From the NCBI RefSeq assembly GCF_014960965.1, contig NZ_CP063169.1, forward strand, positions 715,581 through 779,580: 64,000 bases of DNA, read 5' to 3'. The translations under genes and the position numbers were made by a program. Positions within the stretch are counted from its first letter, which is position 1; each line of letters starts with the position of its first letter. The notes under the pieces were generated by a model that saw only the letters and a list, made by a program, of their open reading frames with translations, had not been told where the DNA came from and did not search any database. This document shows, piece by piece, positions 1 through 9,927 of the stretch. This stretch comes from Ruania alkalisoli. GTDB lineage: Bacteria > Actinomycetota > Actinomycetes > Actinomycetales > Beutenbergiaceae.

Positions 1-897
1 GTGCGGGAGGCAGCCGAGGCGCTCCGGTTCACACCGAACTCCGTGGCTCGTAGTCTGCTGACGCGCCGCACCGGGACCGTGGGACTGCTGACGGGAGACC
101 TCGAGGGCCGGTTCGTCATCCCGATCCTCATGGGCGCCGAGGATGCGTTCGGCGCCGGCCGCAACAACGTCTTCCTGTGTGACGCCCGCGGTGACTCGAT
201 CCGCGAGCGGTACCATCTCAATGCCCTGCTCGAGCGGCGCGTCGACGGGATCATCGTGGTGGGGCGCCAGACAGATCCGCGGCCGTCCCTGGGGCAGGAT
301 CTCCCGGTCCCTGTGGTGTACGCCTATGCCCCTTCGGACGATCCGCGCGATCTCTCCTTGACGCCGGACAACGAGTCGGGTGGGAAGATCGCCACCGAAC
401 ATCTGCTCTCCCTCGGCCGCATGCGGATCGCGCACATCACCGGCGATCCTCAGTACGTGGCAGCACGGGATCGGGCGCGCGGATTCATCGGCGCGATGCG
501 GGCCGCCGGCCTCGAGCCCTGCGGTCAGCCGATGTTCGCGGCCTGGACCGAGCAGTGGGGTCGCGATGCCGCTGCAGCTCTGTTCGAGCAATACCCGAAC
601 GTCGACGGAGTGGTGTGCGGGTCCGACCAGATCGCACGCGGCGTGATCGACACGCTGCGAGATCTCGGCAGGTCGGTTCCGGACGACGTTGCGATCGTCA
701 GTCACGACAACTGGGAAGTCCTCGCGACCGGCTCGCGTCCGACCCTGACCAGCGTCGATGCGAATCTGCAGGATCTGGGCCGGCTGGCGGCGCGCAAGCT
801 GTTCGACGCACTCAGTGGTGAGGACGTGGGCAGCGGCGTCCACCGGCTACCGGTGACGCTCGTGACCCGCGGTTCGTCGGTGCGCTCGCGCGCGTAG
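1..897 (+). CDS. LacI-family transcriptional regulator, 5' end cut by the window
   Basis: Open from the first base. The opening residues (REAAEALRFTPNSVARSL) match the end of the LacI-family DNA-binding headpiece with its hinge helix. About 35-40 residues with the first helix-turn-helix helices therefore lie upstream, and the GTG at base 1 is probably an internal Val codon. The rest is a periplasmic-binding-protein-like sensor domain with the usual features: GTVGLLTGD, the segment around LLERRVDGIIVVG, HLLSLGRMRIAHITGD, GVVCGSDQIARG and VAIVSHDN. The family normally represses sugar-utilisation genes until a small sugar binds. The next two genes on the same strand encode secreted glycosidases, so it probably controls them. 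The ligand cannot be read from the sequence. Confidence 0.9.
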   Translation: MREAAEALRFTPNSVARSLLTRRTGTVGLLTGDLEGRFVIPILMGAEDAFGAGRNNVFLCDARGDSIRERYHLNALLERRVDGIIVVGRQTDPRPSLGQDLPVPVVYAYAPSDDPRDLSLTPDNESGGKIATEHLLSLGRMRIAHITGDPQYVAARDRARGFIGAMRAAGLEPCGQPMFAAWTEQWGRDAAAALFEQYPNVDGVVCGSDQIARGVIDTLRDLGRSVPDDVAIVSHDNWEVLATGSRPTLTSVDANLQDLGRLAARKLFDALSGEDVGSGVHRLPVTLVTRGSSVRSRA

Positions 898-1008
898 CAC
901 CGCGCTCACGGCATTTCCCCGCCCCGGCCGACCAGGCGTCCTGGCCGGACCTGGCGCTCGCCTCCCCGAGAAGGCTCGCGCCAGACAGCTGGGTGGAGGC
1001 CACTCAGT

Positions 1009-1025
1009 CCGAAACTTTCCGAAAC
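1009..1025. promoter_or_regulatory. Candidate LacI-type operator
   Basis: CCGAAACTTTCCGAAAC contains GAAA-C-TTTC, the imperfect dyad with GAAA/TTTC half-sites common in LacI-family operators. It lies directly upstream of the -35 box of the glycosidase gene at 1104 and downstream of the LacI gene. Assignment by position and motif style only. Confidence 0.4.
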
Positions 1026-1028
1026 CCT

Positions 1029-1058
1029 TTGACATTGGTTTCATCGGATCGGTACGGT
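1029..1058 (+). promoter_or_regulatory. Sigma70-type promoter for the surface glycosidase
   Basis: TTGACA at 1029-1034 is a perfect -35 box. TACGGT at 1053-1058 is a plausible actinobacterial -10 box, with an 18-bp spacer. The start codon follows about 45 bp downstream. Confidence 0.55.
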
Positions 1059-1103
1059 CTCGTCAGCCGCTTCATCGACTCAACGACGAGAGGTATGCCG
1101 ACC

Positions 1104-4100
1104 ATGGCTGATGGAACCCGCCCGGGGAGTCTGCGCGCCGCAGTGGCCAGCGCGATCACCCTGGCCCTCGCAGTAACGACCCTGATGCTCGGCAGCGCAC
1201 CGGCCAGTGCGGTGCCGAATTCCGACATCCCCTATCCCGAGTTCAGCGGATCCGAGAACCCCGTACCGGAAACGGGTGTGGACTACGCGCCGGGAGGCTA
1301 TCTGCAGGAGGTCTTCGACGCCGATCTCGCGGCCGGCGCCGGCTCGAGTCCGGCCCAGGACTACTGGATCGACGGCATGCTCGCCCGGTACGGAACCGCT
1401 GGCGAGGCCGGGGACAACAATCAGTGGCTCTTCTCCCGCGGTCGCGCCGTGTTCATGAAGTCCCACTCACCCGCCCAGCTCGGCTTCGGTGGCCAGGTGG
1501 CCTATTGGGAGTCCATCGACGACCGCAGCGCCTACACGATCGCCGTCGAGCAGGGTGGTGAGCCCGTCTCCGTGTCCGAGACCACGTCCGAGCGCAAGCA
1601 GACGCCGAGCTACTGGCACTCCACCCACACCGCAGCCGGCCTCGAGCTCGAGCAGACGAAGTTCATCACGGACGGCAATGTCGCCATCACCGTGCTCGAG
1701 CTGAGCAACTCCGGTGGCAGCGACATCGACGTGACGCTCGCGGCGAGCTCGCCGTACGCCACAGTGGCCGGCGACGACGAGCTCACCGGCGTCGTGGACG
1801 CCTACAACGACCTCACGACCCTCTTCCCGCGCCTCTCCGGCGACGGCTTCGCCGTGGACGGCGATCGGCTCACCCGGGAGATCACCGTTCCGGCGGGTGA
1901 GGCGGTGACGACGAAGGTGCAGCTCGGTTTCGTGGCCGACGAGATCGACGCCTCCCGGGCGGAATACGACCACTACTCCGCGCTCGCCCCGTGGGAGGCC
2001 TACACCGAACACGTGAGGGCCTACAACCAGTGGTGGGCCGAGAACATCCCCTATCTCGACACCCCCGAGGACAACATCGACAAGGTGCTGTTCTACCGGT
2101 GGTGGCTGATGCGCTTCAACTTCCTCGATGCGAACATCCCCGGTAACGACTACCAGTTCCCGACGGCGATGGAAGGCGTGCTCGGCTACAACAACGCCAT
2201 CGTGCTGACGACCGGTATGTTCATCGACGACCTCAAGTACTTCCGCGACCCGGTCTACTCCTACGGGCCGTGGGTAGGTGCCGGTGAGGTGTCCCGAAGC
2301 GGCAAGTACGTGGACAACCCGGGTGATCCCGCCAACTGGTCGAACAGCTACACCCAGTACATCTCCGAGGCTGCCTGGCGCGCCTACCAGTTGCACGGGG
2401 GCCCGACGGCGATTGCGGGCAACCTCGCCCGGTACGCCGAGTACGACGTGCGTGATCTGCTCGAGGACTTCGACGAGGACGGCAACGGTCTCATCGAGTA
2501 CGACTGGGGCGCCATGACGGGCAACGACGCGGACGCCGTGTCCTTCGACTGGCGTGCCGGCAACCTGGACCGCACCGAGAGTGCCTACCTGTACTCGAAC
2601 GCCCTCGCCTCCGCGCAGGCCTACCGAGTGGCCGGACAGCCCGACAAGGCCGAGGAGATGGAGGCCCTGGCAGACACGGTGAAGCAGGCAGTGCTCGACC
2701 ACCTCTGGGACGAGGAGGAGAACCTCCTCAAGCACCGCCACGTGGAGACCGATGCTCTGGTGCCGTGGAAGGAGATCAACAACTACTACCCGTTCACTGT
2801 CGGCCTGATGCCTCGCGAGGGAGAGGCCGACTACGACGACGATTACGTCGAGGCGCTGCGCCTGTTCGGCGACGCCGACGAGTATCCGATCTTCCCCTTC
2901 TACACCGCGAACCAGGCGGACAAGGCCGAGGCCGCGGCCCAGGGGCACCCGGGCTCGAACAACTTCTCAGTGATCAACTCCACGGTGACCTTCCGCATGC
3001 TCTCCCGCGTGCTGCACGAGTACCCCAACGAGTACATCGATGCCGAGTGGTACAAGAAACTCCTGTACTGGAACGCATGGGCGCACTACATGAATGACGG
3101 TGACAACCGCCTCCCGGACCAGAACGAGTTCTGGTCCGACGGTTCGGCCGACCCGCAGAACATCGGCTACCGCTCCTGGATCCACCACACCATCCTCGGC
3201 ACGACCAACTTCACGATGATCGAGGACGCGATGGGGCTGCGCCCGCGCGAGGACGGGATGATCGAGCTCGACCCGATCGAACTCGACTGGGACTACTTCA
3301 CCGCGGACAACATCCGCTACCGCGACCGCGACCTCACCGTGGTCTGGGATGACGTGGACCACTACGGTTCCGCGGTGGCCGACGGCTACTCCGTCTACCT
3401 CGACGGCGCGCTCGCCTTCTCGGTGGACTCCCTCGCCCACGTGGTCTACGACCCGGCCACCGGCGATGTGCAGGTGCCGGACGGCGTCACCGTCACCTCC
3501 TCGACGGCGATCGATGTGCAGTCGCCCACGGAGGTCACCTTCGACGACGACGACCGCATCGTCTCGATGATGGCGAATGCGGGCGCCGATGTCGCGACGG
3601 CCAGCACCGGGAGCGAGAACCTCGCCGTCGGCGCCGCCGTCTCGGCCACCTACACCGATGACGCCCGCACACCAGAGGCGGCCGTGAACGGAACCACGAT
3701 CAACGAACCGTTCTGGGGTAGCGCCGGTTCGCCGAACACTGAGGACACGTTCACGGTCGAGCTCGATGGAACCCAGACGTTCGACGACGTCCGGCTCTAC
3801 TTCTACCGCTCGTCCTCCTCGGCGACCGTTCCGGGCTACTCCGCTCCGGCGATGTACACCGTGGAGTACCGCTCCGGTGGCCAGTGGCACAACGTACCGG
3901 GTCAGGCCCGCGAGCCCGCGCACCCGCAAGGCAACTACAACCACATCGGCTTCGAAGAAGTCACCGGTGACGCAGTCCGTGTCACCATGACCCACGCCGA
4001 CGGTGCGCACACGGGACTCAAAGAGATCCAGGTGTTCTCGACCGGCATCGAGACGGCACCCGCCGATAACGCCGCACCACTGGTCCAGGCCTGGCAGGAC

Positions 4101-7100
4101 GAGGGCACCTCGACCCCTGGTGCGGCGGCGCTCACGGGCAGCGTGCGCGACGACGCCCTGCCCACCGGGCACCTCGAGTCCGAGTGGACCATCGTGGACG
4201 CCCCCGAGGGAGCGTTCGCCACGTTCGCGGACCCGGCATCGGCGAGTACGACGCTGCGCTACTCCACCGAGGGCACCTATGTGGTCCGGCTCAGTGCCAC
4301 CGACGGCGAAGAGACGTCCTCGGTCGACGTCACCATCGAAGGTGAGGCCAATTCCGGTGGCGGCAACCTCGCACCTGCCGCAACGCCGTCGGCGGAGTTC
4401 ACGGCGAGCTGGAACGACGTCAACGCCGTCAACGACGGGGTGATCCTCCACTCCGGCGGTGCTCAGACCAGCCTGTGGGGTACCTGGTCGGGATCACACC
4501 CGGCCACCCGCTGGCTTCAGTACGACTGGGACAGCCCCGTCCGGGTCGGCTCCACTGAGGTGAGCTTCTGGTCGGATCAGGCGGACCCGTCCTCGAGTAA
4601 CGGCGTGAACGTGCCGCAATCGTGGCGCGCGCAGTACTGGACCGGCGATGCGTGGGTGGACGTGCCCGACCCGGATGAGTACGGCGTGGCCCGGAACGAG
4701 CCGAACAGCACCTCCTTCGACCCGGTCACCACCACCAGGATGCGGCTGATTCTCGACGCCGCCGGATCGGACCCCTATGCGGCCGTCGGCGTGAGCGAGT
4801 GGAAGGTGTTCGCCGACGCTCCGGTGTCCGTCGAGCCCATCGACGTGCGCACCGCAGTGGGCGAACTGCCGGACATGCCGGCAACGGCGGACGCCATCTT
4901 CGCCGATGGAAGCCGCGAGGCGATGGAGGTGACGTGGCCGGCCATCACCGAGGATCAGGTCGCCGCCGAGACCAGCTTCACGGTCAACGGTCTCGTCACC
5001 GGGGCGCCGCAGGTGGCGGAGGCCACGGTGTGGGTCCGCGCGACGCCACCCGGTCAGATCAACCAGGTCGACGCCGTCACCGTTGACACGCTCGCCGGTG
5101 TGGAACCGGATCTGCCGGGCACTGTGGGTGTGCTCTACAACGACGGCTCCCGCCAGGACCTCCCGGTCACCTGGGATCCGATCGATCCCGCGGACTACGC
5201 CGACGATGGCACGTTCACCGTGGACGGCACTGTCGAGTCCGATATCGCCGGGCCCAAGGACGCCCTCGCGAACGTGACCGTCACCGGCGGTTCGTCCGGC
5301 CCCGACACCACCGCCCCGGTCGTATCGATCGAGCCGGCCGAGGAGCCCGCATCCGGCTGGCACACCGGCGCCGTCGAGGTCACCGTGGAAGCGAGTGACG
5401 ATCGCGACCCCGAGCCCGTGGTCGAGGTCTCCCTCGACGGCGGCCCGTGGGAGGCGTACTCGGCACCGGTGCCGGTGTCCGGGGAGGGTGAGCACGAGGT
5501 ACGTGCCCGCGCCACTGACGCCTCCGCGAATGTGTCCGAGGCCGCCGTCCTCGACGTGGCGATCGACAGCACGCCGCCGAGCGTGTCCGCAGTGGCGGAC
5601 GAACACCTGCGCACCGTGACGATCCTCGCGACCGATGCGCTCTCCGGTGTCGAGCTCGTCGAGTACCGGCTCGACGGCGGAGCGTGGGCGGAGTATGACG
5701 GGAGCCTGCTCGTGGGGCCGGCCGCGGTGACCGTGGAGTACCGCGCGAGCGATGCTGCCGGTCACGGCTCCGAGATCGGGTCGATCGAACTCGACGAGGC
5801 GACCTCCTACAGTCTCAACCTCGCCCTGGATGCGACCCCCTCGGCGTCGGTGACGGCGGGGTGGAACAGCGTGGATGGTCTCAATGACAACGTGCAGCCG
5901 CAGACCTCCGGCGATGTGGACCCCAATGACAACGCCAACACGTGGGGCGCGTGGCCCGAGATCGGTGAGCAGTGGGTCCAATACGACTGGGACGAGCCGG
6001 TGACATTCGAGCGCCTCTCGGCCTACTTCGTGTCCAACCTCGACGGTGACGGCCTGGGGATCGACGTGCCGGAGAGCTGGGTCGCCGAATACTGGGACTC
6101 GGCATCGCAGGAGTGGACCCCGGTGCCGGATCCCTCGGACTACGGCACCGAGGTGGATCAGTACAACGAGGTGACCTTCACCGAGGTCACCACCGACCGG
6201 CTGCGCCTGGTCATGCAGGCCCGCGGGACCGAGGAGGGCGCCGGTTCGCTCGGTATCAAGGAATGGCAGGTCTGGCAGGACAGTGGCGAACCCGGACCGG
6301 ATACGCAGGCGCCGGAAGTGTCAGCCGAGGTGACACCGCCGGTTCCCGCGACCGGGTGGCACACGGGCGCGGTCACGGTCACCGCAGCTGCTCTGGATGC
6401 ACGCGATGACGATCCGATGATCGAGACCCGTCTCGACGGCGGAGCGTGGGAGCCCTATGAGTCGCCGGTGACGCTGGCGGAGGATGGTGAGTACCAGCTT
6501 GAACTGCGGGCCACGGACGAGGCGGGCAACGTCTCCGAGGTGACCCTCCTGGAGATCGGCATCGATTCGCTCGCACCGACGGCCTCGGCCACGATCGACG
6601 AGGACGAGCGCACCGTACGGCTCGAGGCAGGCGATGCCACCTCCGGTGTGGACCGGATCGAGTACCGCGAGGTTGGCGGGGCCGACTGGACGACCTATTC
6701 GGGGCCGATCGCCGTGGACGAGGAGGAGCTGACGTTCGAGTACCGTGCGGTCGACGTAGCAGGCCACGTCTCACCGCTCGCGGAGGTGACGATGCCCGCC
6801 GCCGATCCGGGGGGCGGTGGCGACCAGGTCACGGGGGAGGAGCAACTCCACATCGGCCGTACTCGGGCTGCCCCCGGAGACGAGGTGACGGTCGAGCTCA
6901 CCGGTGGCGTGCCGGGTGCAACGTTCGTGATCGAACTGCGGTCCGATCCCGTGCAGCTCGGCACGCTCACGCTCGGGTCCGATGGTTCAGGGACCGTCAC
7001 GGTGACGGTCCCCGCCGACACTGCCGGCGGCGAGCACCAGCTCGTGGCCGTGCTCGGCGAGATGGAGGTCTCCGCTCCGATCATGATCGTCACTGCCGCT

Positions 7101-7328
7101 GAACCTGGTGACAGTGATGGCTCTGGCGGAGGCGGGTCTGGGTCTGATGGTGGAGCCGACGCCGGATCTGACGGTGGCAATGGTGCGGGATCCGACGCAG
7201 ACCTTCCCTCCACGGGGGCGGGTGTACTGGGTATTGCGGGCATCGCGTTCCTGGTTCTGCTCATCGGAGCGGCCCTGATCCGCGCCTCGTCCGGCAGCCG
7301 TCGCGGCGAAGACTCGCTCACGAGCTGA
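1104..7328 (+). CDS. Large modular cell-wall-anchored glycosidase (MGH1-like alpha/alpha barrel)
   Basis: About 2074 residues. ATG 1104 is preferred because GAGAGG at 1088-1093 is well spaced; ATG 1095 is the alternative. A signal peptide covers residues 1-35 (cut after ASA). Next come a beta-sandwich (about 55-285) and an (alpha/alpha)6-type region (about 317-740) resembling MGH1-like/GH63-clan enzymes. Its acidic clusters near 457-469 and DQNEFW near 672 could hold the catalytic acids. Then: F5/8C (discoidin) modules at about 839-982, 1088-1239 and 1570-1728, a PKD-like module (990-1079), two Big_4-like modules (1241-1394), OmpL47-like Ig repeats (1401-1566, 1731-1896), an Ig-like module and a Ser/Gly linker. 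LPSTG (bases 7203-7217), a membrane segment and a basic tail form a sortase signal. The protein should be covalently attached to peptidoglycan and bind polysaccharide. Substrate unknown; the family call is by pattern. Confidence 0.8.
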   Translation: MADGTRPGSLRAAVASAITLALAVTTLMLGSAPASAVPNSDIPYPEFSGSENPVPETGVDYAPGGYLQEVFDADLAAGAGSSPAQDYWIDGMLARYGTAGEAGDNNQWLFSRGRAVFMKSHSPAQLGFGGQVAYWESIDDRSAYTIAVEQGGEPVSVSETTSERKQTPSYWHSTHTAAGLELEQTKFITDGNVAITVLELSNSGGSDIDVTLAASSPYATVAGDDELTGVVDAYNDLTTLFPRLSGDGFAVDGDRLTREITVPAGEAVTTKVQLGFVADEIDASRAEYDHYSALAPWEAYTEHVRAYNQWWAENIPYLDTPEDNIDKVLFYRWWLMRFNFLDANIPGNDYQFPTAMEGVLGYNNAIVLTTGMFIDDLKYFRDPVYSYGPWVGAGEVSRSGKYVDNPGDPANWSNSYTQYISEAAWRAYQLHGGPTAIAGNLARYAEYDVRDLLEDFDEDGNGLIEYDWGAMTGNDADAVSFDWRAGNLDRTESAYLYSNALASAQAYRVAGQPDKAEEMEALADTVKQAVLDHLWDEEENLLKHRHVETDALVPWKEINNYYPFTVGLMPREGEADYDDDYVEALRLFGDADEYPIFPFYTANQADKAEAAAQGHPGSNNFSVINSTVTFRMLSRVLHEYPNEYIDAEWYKKLLYWNAWAHYMNDGDNRLPDQNEFWSDGSADPQNIGYRSWIHHTILGTTNFTMIEDAMGLRPREDGMIELDPIELDWDYFTADNIRYRDRDLTVVWDDVDHYGSAVADGYSVYLDGALAFSVDSLAHVVYDPATGDVQVPDGVTVTSSTAIDVQSPTEVTFDDDDRIVSMMANAGADVATASTGSENLAVGAAVSATYTDDARTPEAAVNGTTINEPFWGSAGSPNTEDTFTVELDGTQTFDDVRLYFYRSSSSATVPGYSAPAMYTVEYRSGGQWHNVPGQAREPAHPQGNYNHIGFEEVTGDAVRVTMTHADGAHTGLKEIQVFSTGIETAPADNAAPLVQAWQDEGTSTPGAAALTGSVRDDALPTGHLESEWTIVDAPEGAFATFADPASASTTLRYSTEGTYVVRLSATDGEETSSVDVTIEGEANSGGGNLAPAATPSAEFTASWNDVNAVNDGVILHSGGAQTSLWGTWSGSHPATRWLQYDWDSPVRVGSTEVSFWSDQADPSSSNGVNVPQSWRAQYWTGDAWVDVPDPDEYGVARNEPNSTSFDPVTTTRMRLILDAAGSDPYAAVGVSEWKVFADAPVSVEPIDVRTAVGELPDMPATADAIFADGSREAMEVTWPAITEDQVAAETSFTVNGLVTGAPQVAEATVWVRATPPGQINQVDAVTVDTLAGVEPDLPGTVGVLYNDGSRQDLPVTWDPIDPADYADDGTFTVDGTVESDIAGPKDALANVTVTGGSSGPDTTAPVVSIEPAEEPASGWHTGAVEVTVEASDDRDPEPVVEVSLDGGPWEAYSAPVPVSGEGEHEVRARATDASANVSEAAVLDVAIDSTPPSVSAVADEHLRTVTILATDALSGVELVEYRLDGGAWAEYDGSLLVGPAAVTVEYRASDAAGHGSEIGSIELDEATSYSLNLALDATPSASVTAGWNSVDGLNDNVQPQTSGDVDPNDNANTWGAWPEIGEQWVQYDWDEPVTFERLSAYFVSNLDGDGLGIDVPESWVAEYWDSASQEWTPVPDPSDYGTEVDQYNEVTFTEVTTDRLRLVMQARGTEEGAGSLGIKEWQVWQDSGEPGPDTQAPEVSAEVTPPVPATGWHTGAVTVTAAALDARDDDPMIETRLDGGAWEPYESPVTLAEDGEYQLELRATDEAGNVSEVTLLEIGIDSLAPTASATIDEDERTVRLEAGDATSGVDRIEYREVGGADWTTYSGPIAVDEEELTFEYRAVDVAGHVSPLAEVTMPAADPGGGGDQVTGEEQLHIGRTRAAPGDEVTVELTGGVPGATFVIELRSDPVQLGTLTLGSDGSGTVTVTVPADTAGGEHQLVAVLGEMEVSAPIMIVTAAEPGDSDGSGGGGSGSDGGADAGSDGGNGAGSDADLPSTGAGVLGIAGIAFLVLLIGAALIRASSGSRRGEDSLTS

Positions 7329-7412
7329 GTCGCTCACGGACTGAGTCGCTCACCACCCCGCCGGGCGCGGCGATCGCAGCGCCGCGCCCGGCCCCACGAG
7401 GAGGAGTCAACG

Positions 7413-9668
7413 ATGACGCGCCATCTCCGCGTCGCGGCGGCCTCAGTCGCCGCCGCAGCGGTCACCGCAGTGCTGGTCGCCGTGCCCGCGGCCGCCTATG
7501 ACAACCCGATCCTCGACGACGGGTCGTCCTACTCCGCCGATCCCGCCACCCTGGTGGTCGACGACACGCTGTACATCTTCGCCGGTCGAGACGAGGCGGG
7601 CGCCACCACCAACGACTTCATCATGAACGAGTGGCAGGCCTTCTCGACCACCGACGTCGCCTCGGACTCCTGGACCCATCACCCGGAGCAAATGCGGCCC
7701 GAGGAGGTGTTCGACTGGGCGACGCCCGGGCGCGCCTATGCCGGACAGGTGGTGGAAGGCACCGACGGACGCTACTACTGGTACGTCCCGGTACACGAGA
7801 CTGGCAGCGCCTCGCCGGATCCGTTCGGGATCGGCGTCGCCGTCGCCGACTCGCCGCTCGGGCCGTGGACCGATCACGCCGGCGGACCGATCATCTCCCA
7901 GGAGATCATGGGCAACACCCTGCACAACATCGACCCCACTGTGCTGGTCGACGGTGACCAGGTCTACCTCTACTGGGGTTCCTTCTCACAGCTGCGCGGC
8001 ATCGAGCTGGATGCGGATATGAAGACGCTCGTGGGTGATCCTGTCGCGGTCCACTCACTGACCGGCTTCTTCGAAGGTGCGTGGCTGTTCGAACGTGCCG
8101 GCACCTACTACATGGCGTACGCGGGCAACAATGCCGGACCAGCATCGTCATGCACGCCCGCGCACTACCACGCGTGTATCGCCTATGGCACGGCACCGGA
8201 CCCGCTCGGGCCGTGGACGCATCAGGGCACGATCCTGCCGCCGGTCTCCTCCACCACGAGCCATCCGGCGATCACCGAGTTCGACGGCGAGTGGTACCTC
8301 GCCTATCACACGGCCGACGCCGAGGGCGGCAACCACTTCCGCCGTTCCGTCGCGATCGACGATCTCGAATGGGACGATTCGGTTTCACCTGCGCGGATCC
8401 TGCCCGTGACGACGACTCCGGAACAGGGCCCCGATCTCACGCCCCGCACCAATGTGGCCCCCTGGGCGCAGGCGTCCGCCTCGAATGAACCGATCCCGAC
8501 CCAGTACTGGATCAAGGCGCTCAATGACGAGATCGTGCGCCCCAACCCGCTCCCGCCGGACGTCTGGGGCAGTTGGGCTCCGCAGCGACCCGCGCAGCAG
8601 TGGATCCAGTACGACTTCGGCCAGCCGGTGCGAATCGACAGCACGAGGATCACCTTCTGGCGCGATGTCCCGCCCGGCACGGGTAATGGCGTCTCCGACC
8701 CGGATGCATGGGTGCTCCAGTACTGGACCGGCACTGCGTGGAGCGACGTCCCAGAACCGTCCGGCTATCCGACCTCGACCACGCAGATGCACACGGTGAC
8801 GTTCGAGCCGGTGACGACGTCGCGCGTCCGGGTCGTCATGGACGCCGCACCCGGGCCCGGAGGCATGTACTCAGCACTCGCAGTTCAGGAGTGGGAGGTG
8901 CACATGGCACTGGCCTCCGATTACGTGGCCAGTGAGGTGACGACGGAAGCAGGCACCGCGCCGGAGCTCCCGCCGACCGTCACGCTGACCTTCGACGGTG
9001 GGCACAGTGTCGAGACACCCGTGCATTGGAACGCCGTCGAGCCGGCGGACTACGCCGAGGAGGGCACGATCGTTGTCTCCGGAATGGCGGAGGGGTTCGG
9101 TTCGGGGGCCGTCGAGGTGGAGGTCGCCGTCCTGGGTGACGATCCGGACCATTCCGATACACAAGCGCCGGAGCTCTCGGTGCAGGTGGATCCGCAGGCA
9201 CCAGCGTCCGGCTGGTTCACGGGCCCGGTGACCGTGACCGCATCGGCGGTTGATGCTATTGATCCGTATCCGGTGATCGAGACTCGTCTCGACGGCGGGG
9301 CGTGGGAAACGTATGAGTCGCCGGTGACGTTGTCCCGCGACGGTCGGTACTCGATGGAGTTGCGTGCTGCGGATAGGGCGGGCAACCTCTCCGAGGTGAC
9401 AGTGCTAGACATCGGCATCGATGCTGAGGGCGCATCTGAGACTCCGGTCGGCGACATCGATTCGGAGGCTGACTCAGGGAACTATGAGCGCTCGAACCGA
9501 AGCGAGCAGCCTTCCACCTCTGGCGGAGAACTTGCTTCGACCGGAGCCGACCACACCGCGCTGGCACTGGGGTCAGCCCTAGCCACACTTCTGCTCGGCC
9601 TGGCATGCATTCGCGCCGCGGGGTGCCACCGTGAGGGCCACGACTCAAGCGGACTCGGTTCCTCGTGA
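7413..9668 (+). CDS. Secreted GH43-family glycosidase with F5/8C domain and LAXTG sorting signal
   Basis: 751 residues, with a signal peptide to about residue 28 and AGGAGGAG just upstream of the ATG. The five-bladed propeller shows the three GH43 acids in their usual settings: Asp43 in SADPATL, Asp174 in NIDPTVLVDG and Glu221 in FFEGAWLFER. GH43 enzymes are mostly arabinofuranosidases, arabinanases and xylosidases. An F5/8C module follows (about 345-480), then a Big_4-like module (about 485-565) and an OmpL47-like module (about 570-660). That last module is nearly the same as the final one of the preceding gene (both contain ETRLDGGAWE and YESPVTL). LASTG (9531-9545), a hydrophobic stretch and a basic residue close the protein; this is the class E type of sortase signal. 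The gene lies 84 bp after its neighbour and is probably co-transcribed. Confidence 0.88.
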   Translation: MTRHLRVAAASVAAAAVTAVLVAVPAAAYDNPILDDGSSYSADPATLVVDDTLYIFAGRDEAGATTNDFIMNEWQAFSTTDVASDSWTHHPEQMRPEEVFDWATPGRAYAGQVVEGTDGRYYWYVPVHETGSASPDPFGIGVAVADSPLGPWTDHAGGPIISQEIMGNTLHNIDPTVLVDGDQVYLYWGSFSQLRGIELDADMKTLVGDPVAVHSLTGFFEGAWLFERAGTYYMAYAGNNAGPASSCTPAHYHACIAYGTAPDPLGPWTHQGTILPPVSSTTSHPAITEFDGEWYLAYHTADAEGGNHFRRSVAIDDLEWDDSVSPARILPVTTTPEQGPDLTPRTNVAPWAQASASNEPIPTQYWIKALNDEIVRPNPLPPDVWGSWAPQRPAQQWIQYDFGQPVRIDSTRITFWRDVPPGTGNGVSDPDAWVLQYWTGTAWSDVPEPSGYPTSTTQMHTVTFEPVTTSRVRVVMDAAPGPGGMYSALAVQEWEVHMALASDYVASEVTTEAGTAPELPPTVTLTFDGGHSVETPVHWNAVEPADYAEEGTIVVSGMAEGFGSGAVEVEVAVLGDDPDHSDTQAPELSVQVDPQAPASGWFTGPVTVTASAVDAIDPYPVIETRLDGGAWETYESPVTLSRDGRYSMELRAADRAGNLSEVTVLDIGIDAEGASETPVGDIDSEADSGNYERSNRSEQPSTSGGELASTGADHTALALGSALATLLLGLACIRAAGCHREGHDSSGLGSS

Positions 9669-9786
9669 AGTCATATGGGAGTGTTGGCCCGGACGGACGG
9701 ACCAAGAGTGACCTGAGTCTGGACCATGCGTTGTTCGAGTGTCCGAGCCTCGATCCATGGATCGGCACGACGGGTAGTAACCAGTG

Positions 9787-9900
9787 GGGAGTGGCGGCAG
9801 CGCGGGTGAGGTTGAATGCCATCTCCGCGAGCACGAGCCAGGCCGCGTTTGCGGTGAACACGCCCGAGGGCGGGTTGCCCCTGATGATTGCGTGAGCCGG
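9787..9900 (-). pseudogene. Remnant of an IS1380-family transposase
   Basis: Reverse-strand translation gives GNPPSGVFTANAAWLVLAEM followed by AFNLTRAAATP. This strongly resembles the conserved C-terminal part of IS1380 transposases (PSG-F-ANAAWLV-A-AFNLTRAA). Only about 35 codons are recognisable. No start, catalytic core or terminal repeats were seen, so this is a decayed fragment. It is open in the same frame directly after the stop codon of the SDR gene. It marks an old insertion at the downstream edge of the glycosidase cluster. Confidence 0.7.
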
Positions 9901-9927
9901 GTATGTCTTGCCCGGCGGCCTTGGGCC

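Noticed and set aside
1467-4451. Long reverse-strand open frames of 493 and 494 codons opposite the large glycosidase gene
   Set aside because: Their translations are Val/Gly/Arg/His-rich with no domain, a common product of GC-rich codon bias on the strand opposite a real gene.
9665-9895. 76-codon forward frame overlapping the end of the GH43 gene
   Set aside because: The reverse strand of the same bases encodes a recognisable transposase segment, and the forward product shows no features or ribosome site.
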